Source of the DNA: Acanthacorydalis orientalis
Taxonomy: Eukaryota > Arthropoda > Insecta > Megaloptera > Corydalidae
Length of the DNA stretch: 64,000 nucleotides
NCBI GenBank assembly: GCA_034766995.1
Contig: CM068314.1
Location: 14,680,201 to 14,744,200 of the forward strand
Reading direction: 5' to 3'
Every line of letters begins with the position of its first letter. Within the stretch, counting starts at the first letter, position 1. Shown piece after piece: positions 24,606-37,097 of the stretch. The position numbers were made by a program, and so were the translations under genes. Under the pieces are notes generated by a model. The model was not told the origin of the DNA. It did not search any database and worked only from the letters and a program-made list of their open reading frames with translations.

Positions 24606-24799
24606 TGAAAACAAATTTCACGTGATTTAAATGGAGTGAAATAATTATATGTGAAAATAAAAACATAAGTTTATTTTTTAAGATAGTTAATAAGTTGAAA
24701 TTTAAATTCTTAATTTTAACATATAAAATGTATCACAAATTTCGTATTATACACTGATACTGTTAAATTAAAAATAAAAAGTTTAAAACTGATTTTTTC

Positions 24800-24940
24800 A
24801 ATTTCATAAACAAATTCTTTTTTCACTCTACACACTGTACAAAAATTTCCTCATCAAAAATGTTCAATTAATGATTATTAATAATTTTTGATTGTTACTT
24901 GTGAGCATTTGTATAGCGATGCTCTTTTTTTCAAAATGCT
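24800..24940. mobile_element. family C MITE, left-arm fragment
   Basis: TTTTTTCACTCTACACACTG, CATCAAAAATGTTCAATTAA, TGATTATTAATAATTTTTGA and TTGTTACTTGTGAGCATTTG match the left arm. The outer terminus is eroded. It is a second family C insertion within 400 bp of the one at 24434. Confidence 0.7.
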
Positions 24941-25077
24941 AATATAAGGAAAATTTATAATATGCTAATATAATAAAAAATATGATAAAATATGAGAAAT
25001 ATTTTTTAATGTTTCCATATAAAATTGCATTAATACGACATGTATTACAAACCCATCGAAACTTTTGTATTCACCCA

Positions 25078-25083
<6 letters not shown>

Positions 25084-25142
<59 letters not shown>
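25084..25142. repeat. (TA)n microsatellite
   Basis: About 29 uninterrupted units. Confidence 0.97.
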
Positions 25143-25143
<1 letters not shown>

Positions 25144-25482
25144 AATGAATAAATAAAATTCTTGTAAGTCAAATGACATTGAATAACATGACTGAATTCA
25201 CAAATAAAAACATTTCGTAAAAGTATTGTTCAATAATGTCTTTAAATTTCAATTAAGCCATGGATAGTAAATTTCAAACGACAAATTGACGACCAAAAAA
25301 AGTTTTATAATACAATTAAATAAACTTTCGCAAGTCGATCAAGTCTAAAAAAAAACAGTTGGGAAAACTTCTTTTTAAAAGTTAGATAAAGCCGGAACTG
25401 AAATACTTGTCTTATTCGATCAGAGATAGATATACGGACATTTATTTTTATTCGATCAAACTATTAGGGTGTAAATATATCG

Positions 25483-25483
<1 letters not shown>

Positions 25484-25543
<60 letters not shown>
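25484..25543. repeat. (TA)n microsatellite
   Basis: About 30 uninterrupted units, 340 bases from the previous array. Confidence 0.97.
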
Positions 25544-25547
<4 letters not shown>

Positions 25548-27049
25548 TTGACTCCAGAAGAAATGAGAAATTAAAAACCGTAATATAAAATAACTATTGA
25601 ACAAAATCATAAATCTGAATTGAAGTAAACGTTTTGCAGAAGTGAAATGTTATTTTATAATAAAAAATGTATGTACATAATGGACATTATGAATAAAATA
25701 TAAATAATCTTATCTCGATATATTTCAGTTAACAAGATCGCGGCATTGCTGTTACTTTCTAACATTCGAATTCATCAAAAAGATAGAACAAATTTATGGT
25801 CGGATTGAAAAAAATTATCAAAAAAATGAAAGTGATTAATTATATCAGGTAATATGCAGAACATATTCGTATTTCAGTTTTGCTGATTTTCATTTTTAAT
25901 GCATAATTACGAAATGGTTGTTTGATATTATATTATAGTGGTTTATAATACTTTAATTACTTTTGGATATTTGTTTATAAACTATACATCGTTTAGATTG
26001 AGTTGATAAATTCATTTTCCTCCGATGGAGTTTAAATATGAGTAAATCTTAATGAGTTTATAGTTACAAATTCTTTAAATAGAATAATAAATTATAAGAA
26101 TGTGAACAATTATAGTATTACAATTAAATAAACAAGAAATTGAATAGTTAAATATGTAAATTATTAATTTCTTAACGCTTAGTATTATCAAATAATTACA
26201 CATACTGTTATGTTTATAAACATTTCTTTTTTATATCTTATCATTTCTTGAATATTCACAACAAACATGCCGATTATTTGCGTTAGAAAATATGTTATTT
26301 CAATTTAACTACCTTGTTAAATTTCCATAAGAATGATATTTATAAATAAATAACTATAACCGATAAATTCATTTTCTGAACAATCATTTAAGACATTTAC
26401 TATCACTATTTGAAAGTCTTGATTTATACGCGCATTTTAATAAAACAATAAATTAATGGACTAAACAGAATTATACCATCATTCAAATATCACTAATTAC
26501 ATTAATTTAAAATGATTGATCGGAATTATTTATTTTCACCATTTGATATTTAAAATAATAAATACCGAATTTGTATCGTACAATATGTTTCATTTAAAAT
26601 ATTGACTTGTTCAATTTATATTCTCAGCTATAAAGCAAAAAAAGTGTTAAAAGAACACATCCTCGGATTTAAGTTTTTATGGTCACGTTTTGTTTTACAA
26701 TTTTAGTCGAGTAAACAGTTTATTGCAAAAAAAGCTCTTTTCGTTATGATAAATTTTAAATAAAGTCCATAAGAGAATGAAACTCTGTATAACTTCATGA
26801 TTTATGACAACCTCTTCCGTAAAAATATAAAAACATAAAAGGTAAAGTGTCTAGGAGGTTTTTTTTTACAGTGTTGTTTATCCACAGAGAAGGTAAAAAG
26901 AAAAGAATCGACTCATAAATAATCACAAAAAGTACTTAAATCACAGTATAATATTTAATGAGAAGCGAATGAAACATTTATTTAAAAGCACTTTGATAAT
27001 TACCGTTCTAAAATTTTATTTATAGTTTAAATCAAACAAGGAAGTAAAT

Positions 27050-27052
<3 letters not shown>
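25544..27052. other. intronic DNA, nothing recognised
   Basis: 1.5 kb of A+T-rich DNA with neither element ends nor exon borders that I can support. Confidence 0.55.

Positions 27053-27096
<44 letters not shown>
27053..27096. repeat. (TA)n microsatellite
   Basis: 22 units. Confidence 0.97.
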
Positions 27097-27099
<3 letters not shown>

Positions 27100-27772
27100 A
27101 CCATTTTATTTTAGTATCAAACGGATAAAAATAATTTTCAATTTACAACAAATCACAAGCTAATAATAGAGAGTTTATATTTAAACATATTTAAAAATAA
27201 CTATTTTTCATCGCACTATAGGTATTATTTTTTAATATTCTTGCATTATTTTTTAATATGTATTTAGTGTTTTCAAATATATCATTTTATTCTAATTAAA
27301 AATGTTTTCTTAAATGAATTTTCTATGCAGACTTTTTTATCCTTAATAAAGCAATATAAATTAACAATTAAAATATGTGCACTTAATTGAATAGTTAGAT
27401 TAATAAGGGCTAAAGACAATTATATTAAGAAGTAGTAAAGATCTTATAGCTTTCCCATGGATTTTATTTCATATCAAGAAGTTTATATATTTATTTATTG
27501 AAATAGTCATCCTTTATAAATTAATCGAAAACTCTTGAAAAAAAGTTTAATAAGAATTTCTCAAAAGAAAAATTAATACAGATACCCCAAAAATCAATAA
27601 CTCATATTTTTTTATGCTCGCTCATAATATTACGCTTCGTAAACTGTATCCCGGAGGTATAAAAAGCTTTCGGTCTGAGTACACAATCAGATTGTAAGTA
27701 GTTTTGAACTTTACAAATATCAAACGACTTTATTAAATTCCAAACAAGTTCATACATTCAGTCCTGAAAAGA

Positions 27773-27807
27773 ATATATATGTGTGTGTATATATATATAT
27801 ATATATA
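27773..27807. repeat. (TA)n-(TG)n-(TA)n array
   Basis: ATATATAT, GTGTGTGT and TA units in series. Confidence 0.93.
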
Positions 27808-28416
27808 ATATGGATGTAATTTCCTTACATAATCTCTTTTGAACACATTCTACATTAATTAATATGCGGAACAGATATTGGAACTTTTCGTAATATAATC
27901 GATCTCATAATTGTTATTTTTGTGTGAATAATATCTGTAATATATAGAGTTGAACGAATATGTATGAAAATTGTTTGAATAGTCTAATTAAAGATACGTT
28001 TCAGGTATTACATATAAGGAAGATACATCAGGTTATCATAATGAACATATAACAATGTATCAATTTAATTTATTGCGATTTTTCAGTACTTTTATTACAT
28101 AGAAAGTGTTAAGTGTGGAAATGTTTAGTAATAATTTTAGTCGTTTATTTATTGTTAAATTTTTATATAATGTCGTAACTGAATTTTAATTAGAATATTA
28201 TATAATATAGAATCTCAGATCGGAGACGTTAATTGTTTTAAAAAAAATAATTTCGTTTGGGAAATTATTTGATATTTTTGATACAAACACTATTTGTGAA
28301 TATATTGGTTTGTTTAATTTTATATGAAACAGTATGAATTGTCTAAACGAAATATTTTTTTGAATATAAGAATGTATACTTAAAAAAATGTGTACTTAAA
28401 TATTTATTTTGGTGTG
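27808..28416. other. intronic DNA, nothing recognised
   Basis: No recognisable features. Confidence 0.5.
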
Positions 28417-28861
28417 CTAGGTGTATAAATGAATTCAGTGCCTTTAAGTTGAATCAATCATAACTCTGTTTTAAATTAAAATATTTTCTCGTCGTTTTAT
28501 GATTTTGAAGTGCCAACATGAACATTTAAAAACACTATACATCTTGTCCAAGAAGTTAACATAACTTCACAAATCAGGACCGAACACGGTGGCATATCAA
28601 ATGCAACATATTAGGCATTGGATATTTTTCGTATTCCAACTGACAAAAATCCAGTTTAAAAAACATGCAAAAAATGCTAAAAGAGTGGAAGAGATCCAAG
28701 CATTTATTGTGACTTCATCGATTCAAAGTCGCCATCTTTTTTTCGACACGGGCTTCATCACTTACCCGACACATGGAGCAGTTGTACAAAATAATGGGGG
28801 ATATTTTGAGGATTGAAATGTCTTCCGTTTTTCCAAAAACATTAATTTTCTATAGAATGCT
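28417..28861 (+). mobile_element. family B mariner-derived MITE with readable transposase remnant
   Basis: It starts CTAGGTGTATAAATGAATTC. The plus-strand frame from about 28589 reads MAYQMQHIRHWIFFVFQ, a degraded mariner N-terminus. It passes directly into the C-terminus HLFFDTGFITYPTHGAVVQN then NGGYFED and a stop at 28816. The whole catalytic region is missing at the same junction as in the copies at 5999, 17031 and 53136. This copy also lost about 50 bases before the junction. The right end is eroded (AACATTAATTTTCTATAGAA). The 75-codon open frame here is this relic and not a host gene. Confidence 0.82.
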
Positions 28862-28984
28862 AACGCTCGGAAAACCCATTAAATTGTAATCTTAAGGTCC
28901 CGATTTTTCTGTATTTTATCACTTGAAGGATGATTGCATCACCATCTAAATGCATATCAACAATAAAAAAAGATCAATTAAGAC

Positions 28985-29055
28985 TTATAGATTATTTACG
29001 GTCAGAAACATTTTTTGTGGTCTGTGAAATGAGTGAAACATTCATTTGAGAAAAT
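28985..29055. mobile_element. family C MITE, right-arm scrap
   Basis: GATTATTTACGGTCAGAAAC then TTTTTGTGGTCTGTGAAATG and AGTGAAACATTCATTTGAGA match the right arm of family C. The terminus is lost, and a family B element begins 20 bases later. Confidence 0.6.
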
Positions 29056-29075
29056 AAAATTATTGGATAAATATA

Positions 29076-29310
29076 TTAAGCGTAAAAATTAATTCGATGC
29101 CTTTTATTGATTCAATAACAGGCACCGAGTCCGAAAAGGCACTCTTAATTGAATCAATCATAACTCCGTTCTAAAATAAAATATTTTCTTGTCTTTTTAG
29201 GATTTTAAAGTGGCAGGTTAACGATATTTTAACGATTGAAATGTTTTCCATTGTCCCATAAACAAACATTCATTTTCTATAAAAAGGCACAGAATTAATT
29301 TTTACACCAA
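29076..29310 (+). mobile_element. family B MITE, 235 bp deletion form
   Basis: Both ends are clean: TTAAGCGTAAAAATTAATTC and, inverted, TTGGTGTAAAAATTAATTCT. Inside are TTGAATCAATCATAACTCCG and TTGTCTTTTTAGGATTTTAA from the 5' side, and ATTGAAATGTTTTCCATTGT from the 3' side. All transposase sequence is gone, a further deletion of the 0.45-0.52 kb form. Confidence 0.87.
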
Positions 29311-29698
29311 ATATATAAGAAAAAATAAAAAGGACAATATGAGTAATACATTTAAAAAAGAAAATATTGCATTAAAAAGAAAAAACGGAACGACTGCATA
29401 GTTTTATGAATATGTTTATATTTTAGTGAGAAGGCAAGTGTTTTCTAAGAGAGATTGTATGTTAATTTGAATTAATGGAAATCATCTTCGCCACAATGAA
29501 TAAAAACTGTATCGCTAAAATTAGTGTAATAAAAAACATTATTCAATTATGTATCTGTGTGAAACAACCAATTATTTTAATCAAAAATATTTATCTATCA
29601 AACTAGTGAAAAATAAATTAAATATTTGGTTAAATATTTTAATTTGAAACACAAATATATCTGTCTTTTTAAAAATGAGATTTATTTCGTTCATAAAT

Positions 29699-29703
<5 letters not shown>

Positions 29704-29744
<41 letters not shown>

Positions 29745-29757
29745 GAGTATATACATA
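29704..29757. repeat. (TA)n microsatellite
   Basis: About 20 perfect units followed by broken TATAC units. Confidence 0.95.
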
Positions 29758-30436
29758 TAGGTATGTTAGTAATTACAGAAATCGTTGATAATTTGCAAAA
29801 CCGATAAATCCGTAGAATGTGATTTCTCGCTCCGCTCTTTTATTTCAAAACTTTTATACATGAAAAACTGTTCTTGATTTATATCAGTTATGAGAGTGTT
29901 CGCGAACAAAAGAAACGTGTTGATTTATCGATTTTAAAACAGAGATATATTAAAGTTTCGAAAATTTTCAGAATAAAATTCCATTTTATATCCACAAACA
30001 GAACTTTATCGCATCGAATATAATTTTTTTCCCAAGTTACAAAAAAAATATTTGTTTCTGAATTTTTTTAATTCTAAATAATTCATTTATTAACCGTTTG
30101 CACTCGGGGAATATTTTCATATTTCCTTCCACCATCTTAATAATTATAAATATAATTTATCATCGTGAAAAATTTGAGATTAATTTTTAGCTGAAAAATG
30201 GAAATAAAATTATCATTTATGCATAAATTTATTGACGATATGCATTTATAATAGCCGATTTAAAACCACAGAAAAATAATTTCCTCTACTACTTTAACGT
30301 TTAAATGACAGCCAAGTTGACATTCCGAGTTGCCGGAATAAATGTGCATGCCAGTGGTGCTAACATTCAGAGTGCAAAAGGTTAATAAAACATTATTTAT
30401 CCACTCATAAATAAATAAATAATTAATTATTATTAA

Positions 30437-30812
30437 AATCAAATAACTCTTTCACAAATAATTTTTTTATTATCCGACAAACCATAACATTTTTTTTCTG
30501 ATCGAAAATGTTCAATAAATGATTATTATTGATCAATTTTGATTGTTCCTTATGAACATTTCGATTGCGATCTCCTCATTTTTAGAGCGCCATGGTATAA
30601 AAATTGATTTACATTTGTTTACAGATTATATACCTTTATACACCTTAACGCTCTAAGAATAATGGCATTATCATAATTCTCAAAACAAATAAACAATCTA
30701 AAATGACCAATAATCATGAACTGAAATTTTTTTATCAGAAAATATTTGTGATTTTTCAGATAAGAGAAAAAATTACATGTCAAAGTGAATTCAATCTCAG
30801 TGCCAGTATTGT
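30437..30812. mobile_element. family C MITE, nearly complete
   Basis: The left arm runs CTCTTTCACAAATAATTTTT, CGACAAACCATAACATTTTT and ATGTTCAATAAATGATTATT. The right arm is its diverged inverse: TTAACGCTCTAAGAATAATG, TGACCAATAATCATGAACTG and GTGAATTCAATCTCAGTGCC. The arms are about 160 bp each around an unpaired centre near 30610-30640. There is no coding capacity. Confidence 0.8.
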
Positions 30813-32146
30813 ATTGTCAAACAAATCTCATCACTACAATGTTTTATAATTAATGCTTTGAAGCTGAGGAGGAGGAAAGGGTGCTAAAATTTTAAAAAAA
30901 TATTTTTCGATTATTGGGACATTCTTTTATCGCAAACAAAATAAAAATTGCAAATTTGTTGGTTACAAGAAAAAATATGTTAATTCAGATCATCCACTAG
31001 AAATTTCACATCTATCTGATATATCATGGAAAATCGTTGATAATATTCGTAGAAATATAAATCTCTTGATTGGAAACAAATAATCAGAGGCGGAAAAATT
31101 GATTTTCAATTGAAAATTTGCAGAAATAACATTACTGTTGAGTGTGAAAAATTTTGAAACAATTATGTGTGCAAAAATCGGTTTCACATCGGTTACATCT
31201 TGTACCTGGACGTAGAGTCACGAGATTTATTTACACACTTTCTCCCAATGATGGACCTTTAGCAAAAAAATTCAACCCAATCCTCAAGTTGTCAATTTTT
31301 ATAAGTTTTCAAATGAATTTTTTTGATTTTTGGACGATTGTAATTTTTTTTAATGAAAGAAAGATATAAATTTAGTCTTATTAGTAAGAGATTAGTAACC
31401 TTTCAATATATCAAAAAGACAGCGCTCTAAGACCGTAGTTTCCTTGGAAAGCGTCAATGGATTCCTAGATCAACATGCCCGGCTTTTAAGGGTTAAATAA
31501 TATTTTATTTTCATAATGTGTATTTAAATACAGAGTTTACTTTTTATTCTGAATTAATTAATTAATTACATAATCTTTTTTATTGCAGATTTTTAAACCT
31601 GCTTGATGTATTTTTCAATTTTATAAATTATGAAAAATATACTAATAGACAAAACAACATTTGTTTTAAGTACTCAATCAGTTAGATAAATACAGGTTTC
31701 ATTATTATATATCTTATTACACATAGAAAAAAACATAATAATCATAATAATTTATAATGCTTAATTAAAAATGGATTAAAGATAAAAACCTGGCCAATTA
31801 CAACAATTTCAAATCAATTATCAAACTGCAACATAGACAAGAACTATTTTCAAACAATTTAAAATCTAAAAATAAACCTTAATCACGTTCAAGTTTTTTA
31901 TAATACAAATAAGTACTTCAATTAGAAATTCACATTAAATAGATGATACGAGTGTACAAACATTAAACATGATTTCGTAACACCCACAATGTTCGAATCA
32001 ACTGCGCGTCATTAAAACCCGTACTGCTTTCTCTTTATCTAAAGCGTTAATAAGAAGAAAACAGTTCGTGGAGACATTCAATTTATTAATCTTGCATATT
32101 TATAAGCAAATAATGAATGTGGATGACAGTTCTGGAAATGTTAATT
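30813..32146. other. intronic DNA, no assigned feature
   Basis: A patch at 31150-31260 (ACATCTTGTACCTGGACGTA) and one at 31975-32100 are more complex than average but have no exon borders or element ends. Confidence 0.45.
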
Positions 32147-32176
32147 GAAAACAATGCGTTTATTAACATTGTTTTC
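32147..32176. repeat. perfect 10-bp inverted repeat (hairpin)
   Basis: GAAAACAATG (32147-32156) and CATTGTTTTC (32167-32176) are perfect complements around a 10-base loop. The stem is too short to propose a microRNA precursor. It could be a protein-binding palindrome or chance. Confidence 0.7.
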
Positions 32177-32524
32177 CGTTTATGTTTCGAGGAAATTGTT
32201 TAATATTCGAATAAATCTGAGCTCACAATGAGATATTCGGGCGGTGAAGTGATTTGAAATTGAAATGATGAAAGTAGAGTGATCTTTTGTTGAAATTTTA
32301 ATGGAAGTTTTTAAAAGACTGATTTTTTCAGACATTGAAAAGTTTAAATTGATTGAAAATGTATTTTTTATCTGTAAAAATAATGTCGACGGTATTACTG
32401 AAACGAAAATTTGGATAAAATAATTAATTCATAGATAATTAAAGAAATAGAATTTTGTAACTGTTAATACAATATTCATGTTAGTAACTTATTTTGGAAA
32501 CTTAAAATGGTTTTATAAATGAAT

Positions 32525-32735
32525 GTCTCATTCGCACCGCAAACTGTAATAATTTTTCTAATCAACAATTTAATAATTGATGTTTGTCATTTTTAATTAC
32601 TGCTTGTCTGTATTTTGATGGAGACATTTCGAAAATGATCAATAATCAATTATTGACCATTTCTGCTTTGAAACTTTTTTGTGATTTGAGAAATGAGTGA
32701 AAAATTGATTTCCGAAAGGGAATTAAGTCAATAAC
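32525..32735. mobile_element. family C MITE, shortened
   Basis: TCATTCGCACCGCAAACTGT, TTAATTACTGCTTGTCTGTA and a short right arm ACATTTCGAAAATGATCAAT, AATCAATTATTGACCATTTC and GAAATGAGTGAAAAATTGAT. The centre is deleted, so the arms lie almost back to back. Confidence 0.7.
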
Positions 32736-33605
32736 ATTTTTTTCCTGAAAATGTTTATTGTGAAATAAGTAAGGCTGTTTTATAGTTTTGATACCATAGT
32801 TTCATTTTCATTGTAAAAAAATAAGTTTATTTAATCGTTATTCAATTTAATCACTTTCCAGTTTAATTTTTTCAACAAATGTAAAAAATGACTACTTTTT
32901 CAATTATTTTTTTATTCATATCAAATTAAAAATAATTTAACTTTCAAGAATAAAAAAAAAACAAATCGTGTTTAAACTTGCTCTACCCGCACACTGTACG
33001 GGAGAAATTGACAAGTGGTTAATTTACGAATAGTACATCGTTTATCATCATCAAAATGAAACATAATATGAAATATCAAGAATCCTGTTTTATGACAGGA
33101 ACTGCACGGTTTAGTATGGGCTATCGAAGAGAAGGTAGCCGATAAAAAATCTGGGTTGTTGCAATACTTTTCTTTCAATACTTTAATTTTTATAAGCGCC
33201 AAATTTTGAAAAGCTGGAAATTTTATTTTCAATCATAATTTCGATTTACAGGTAACACAAATGTGAAATGAAAAATAAAATCTAAAAATTTTTGGAGTCC
33301 AAATTTCGATTTTGAATTTTTTATAACAGAATTTCATAGTAACATAGAAAAGTTTTTTACAATTCAATTTTTCTTGAAATATAATGTATATTATATGGTC
33401 TATTTACTACATGTCGATTTGTATTTTTTAAATAAACTAAATGAATGGAATATTTTATAAATTTTTTCATTAATTTTTTTCTGTTGAAACGTTCTTAAAA
33501 TTATCAACAATCACGGACTTCTCTCAACTCATTTAGACAAAATTTGACGGAGGGAGTTGGGTATTTAATTGGTGGCTCAAGATTGGCACCTAGTGTAAAT
33601 CTAGC

Positions 33606-33609
<4 letters not shown>
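32736..33609. other. intronic DNA, nothing assigned
   Basis: An 86-codon minus open frame (33232-32972) shows no splice borders or known motifs. A short complex patch (GGAGTTGGGTATTTAATTGG) lies just before the next array. Confidence 0.45.

Positions 33610-33664
<55 letters not shown>
33610..33664. repeat. (TA)n microsatellite
   Basis: About 27 perfect units. Confidence 0.97.
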
Positions 33665-33666
<2 letters not shown>

Positions 33667-34436
33667 TTAATAACGATATTTAATGATATACATATAACAA
33701 ATTGTTCTACAAGAATGTTTTAGGGGATATTCTATTTCTCTGTTGTAATTATCTAATCCAAAGGATTAACACAATAAATTTTCCACTGCGACTAATAGGA
33801 TGTTCCCGGAAATTTTACACCATGAAACTGTTATTTTCTGTGTAACGGTTTCATTATGAAAGTTGTCAGTCAAATTCGCATATGGAACGTTTTACATAAA
33901 GTCAGATCCTTCATTTCACCAACGAATTTGTTGAAGTAATTCAATAAACTCTATTTTTATATACTTTTTTGTTTATTTTTATTCGTTTATTATGTAGTAT
34001 TTTTATAGTTTTGGACTAATATTTCATATTGTTCAAGAAATACAATACAATAAGAAGACATTAATTATAAAAACGTTATAATCCATTATTAAATAAACTG
34101 TTTTTGTTATAAATCGAAATGTATTGTGTTTCTGTCGTCAAGTGTTATACTTTTTTATTTAGCAAGCGAACCGAGTAAAAAATCGCCAATGTTGTTATCC
34201 CAGACCGCGGACAAAAACCTCTCAAGATTATGATATATCATGACAGTGAACAGAAAAACTCGAACGGAAATTTTAAGTGAAATTCCAGTTTATAAAAATA
34301 AACTTATTGTACACTGATATGTACGTGCGTACAACATAAACGTGCTCTTGAAAAATGTGAGCAATAACCTATTCAATAATATGGTATCGTAATGAGTTGC
34401 TATAAATTTAGAGTGATGGAGCGTGAAACCACTTAC

Positions 34437-34601
34437 CCTTGGCGTGTGCGGGGTGTGTTACGGTGTTCTTGGCGCCAGCTCCACCATTCAAGAGGCGTCG
34501 AGACGCCGTCCGCCGCGTTGACGCCGTCGTTGTCGTCGGTGAAGATTTGATATCTATTGACGTTGCATTCGATTGATTGTTCGTTGTAGCATTCTTCTTC
34601 A
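34437..34601 (-). CDS. internal coding exon of the minus-strand gene
   Basis: On the minus strand the exon lies between a good acceptor (TTTTGTATTGCAG, ending at 34602) and a consensus donor (AAGG|GTAAGT, starting at 34436). It has 165 bases and is far richer in GC than its surroundings. With the upstream exon ending after codon base 1, the first codon is G|TG (Val). The frame is open for 55 residues: KKNATTNNQSNATSIDIKSS, PTTTTASTRRTASRRLLNGG, AGAKNTVTHPAHAKG. The segment is low in hydrophobic residues, Ser/Thr/Asn-rich and basic, as expected for a disordered, possibly phosphorylated linker. It ends again after codon base 1, so it could be included or skipped without frameshift. A second frame is also open, so the reading frame rests on phase agreement with the neighbouring exons. 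No family is recognised. Confidence 0.78.
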
Positions 34602-34794
34602 CTGCAATACAAAATTGAATGATAAGAAGTGTTGAGTAGATTTTTTATTTCAGTAATTTGTCCGAAAAAAAATCAGTAGTATAATTTGCATTTATCCAAT
34701 AAAACATTAATAGAACCACATACTTCTCTCGCATTTATTTCAATAAAAAAATTATTTGAAACCATTTAATTGAATAAATTAACTTTTTATTTTT

Positions 34795-34930
34795 ATTTAT
34801 TCGAATGAATATTCTCTCACTCTATAAACTATAACATTTTTCTGATCAAAGACTGATTTCTGATTATTTTTAATTGATATTTTTGCGAATTTCAAATGGT
34901 AATAGTTTCATCCTTAGAGAACTAAAGTAA
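34795..34930. mobile_element. family C MITE, left-arm fragment
   Basis: AATATTCTCTCACTCTATAA, ACTATAACATTTTTCTGATC and a diverged core with TGATTATTTTTAATTGATAT. The right arm is absent. Confidence 0.55.
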
Positions 34931-35204
34931 AGGGACAGTTAAGTAAAATCAAAAACATTTTTTTTTAAATAAAGAAATTGGTAAGAATAATCTCAAGTAA
35001 TTGAATTTGTTTTTTCTTACACTTCTTACCTCATGCACAATTTTTTTGATATACATTGCATTAACAAAAAGTAGACATTGAAACATTAATTTAGTCATTT
35101 GGCTTAATGGAAATTTATAATGTATTGAATTTTATCACAAAATAACAGGTCTATCATACAAAAAAAAAACAGTAGGTATATAATTAAAACCAATAATTGA
35201 AGAC

Positions 35205-35462
35205 AAATTTCATATATGAATTTTTCACTCACTTCAAAAACCATAAAAAAAGTTCTTATCAAAAATGTTCAAAATTAATTATTGATCATTTTTGAGTATT
35301 GCTTATATGCATCATCCTGAATAAAATTATTATTTTTAATTTACTAAGGTACAGAAAACTCATTTTTCTATACATTAGCTCTCTGAAGATAATACTTTTT
35401 GTGGTTTGTGTGGTTAGTGAAAAATTCAATTGTAAAAGTGATTTTAGTCACAGAGCCAAACC
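35205..35462. mobile_element. family C MITE, both arms
   Basis: The left arm has TTTTTCACTCACTTCAAAAA, CCATAAAAAAAGTTCTTATC and TTATTGATCATTTTTGAGTA. The right arm is reduced to TAGCTCTCTGAAGATAATAC, GTGGTTTGTGTGGTTAGTGA and the terminus GTGATTTTAGTCACAGAGCC. Confidence 0.75.
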
Positions 35463-36944
35463 ATATTTTTAATGTTAGAATTGATGTTAAATTTATTTCT
35501 TTAATAAAGGTTTGAAACATTTCAATTAATTCCAATTTTTGAACTATCTCAGCTTGAAATTAATTCATTAATTTTTACCTGCTTTCAATTAAAGACTGCG
35601 CTTTCGAATTTTTTAGATGGAATTGAAACGAAATTTTGAACAAATTTTTAAAAAATGGAATGATTACCTATCTGTATTGTGCGTCTTACATTGGTTTAAC
35701 ATTTTTTTGAATATTTATTTCGAATTCGACAGAAAAAGTCAGTTTGATCCCAGTGTAATTTCTAGGAAGTAAGCAAGTAGCCTCTGATACTGGATTATTT
35801 ATCCTAAACAGGCATATTTTATACACAAACACATATTTAACATTATTGGAAACTTTTATCATGTAAAGAAATTTCACCCTTTATAGAATGTAGGTACAGA
35901 AATCTACCAGCAAAAAAAGGTAAAAATATATTAAAAGTAAACTCATTAAAAAGAAACATATGTGATGAGTCCATTTATCCAGACATTTTCTTATCTATTA
36001 TCCTTTAAATTATCTTTCTTGTATAACATTTGCTAAGAAAACATACTCTAGATGCTAATTAAAAATTATAGTGTAATCTGGTCTTAAATAATTTCAATCT
36101 TTATTCCAAATTAACATAGATTAAAAATATATTCATCATTAACACAATTCCAATGTAAAACTAAAAAGCAGTTTTCTAAAAAAATCAAATATATATTTTA
36201 TGTTTCGAATAGATTAATTAAAACTCGTATAAAATGTACATATATTCAATTAAAGAACAATTCCCTCAAGATAATGTAAACTAATTTAAATTCACGAATG
36301 TATCATTTATATTTTTATGACAGATTTCCGTCCTTTGTAAAATGATTAAAAGAAAGTTTATTATTTTTAATCGCATTTATAAACAAAACACGGATATTAA
36401 AAAAACTGCTGTTTTCAAATCCTTTCTAAGTTTTTTCTATATATTAATTTCCTTTCGGAGATATTTTATCCCAATGAACAATAATTATTTCGAAGAATAA
36501 TGATTGAATAACGAAGAAGTAATACAAAATAAAAAGATTATGTTAGAACCTAATTTCAGTGTTTTTTTTTATAATTATCTCAGATTAAAAACAAATAAAA
36601 TTAAAAATGACTGTACTGTAAATAAATTATAGTTACAAATAAAGAAATGTATGTTCGAGATTCGATTCGCTAGCCATTTTTTTTTAAATTATCTACGGAA
36701 TATAATACAAATAGATGATTTGTTCTGTTAGTGTGTATATTTTATTACTAACCGTTAGTCATATTATATACAATGGAACTCTAATTAGTTCATGCGAATT
36801 TAGAATATCATATCAGGAAGTAAACCTTGACGGGAAACCTAATTTGACATGAGAATAAATACTCAACAACTTGTACTGGAAAATAAAGTATTTGATTTGA
36901 TATAAATAGGGTAACGAATTTAAATCGTATTAAGTATAATTACA

Positions 36945-36948
<4 letters not shown>
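35463..36948. other. intronic DNA, nothing recognised
   Basis: No exon borders or element ends were recognised on either strand. Confidence 0.5.

Positions 36949-37017
<69 letters not shown>
36949..37017. repeat. (TA)n microsatellite
   Basis: About 34 uninterrupted units, one of the longest pure arrays in the window. It lies 80 bases before a family A mariner. Confidence 0.97.
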
Positions 37018-37020
<3 letters not shown>

Positions 37021-37097
37021 ACAAGGGCAGTTTGAGGAGTAATTTGGTTCGTATACTCGCTGACGGAGAGAGCGACAGCTGTCTATGTTTTCATATA

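Noticed and set aside
28589..28816. 75-codon plus open frame as a possible small host gene
   Set aside because: It lies inside a mariner-derived MITE and reads as the fused N- and C-terminal transposase remnant.
32147..32176. microRNA precursor
   Set aside because: The stem is only 10 bp with no extended pairing.
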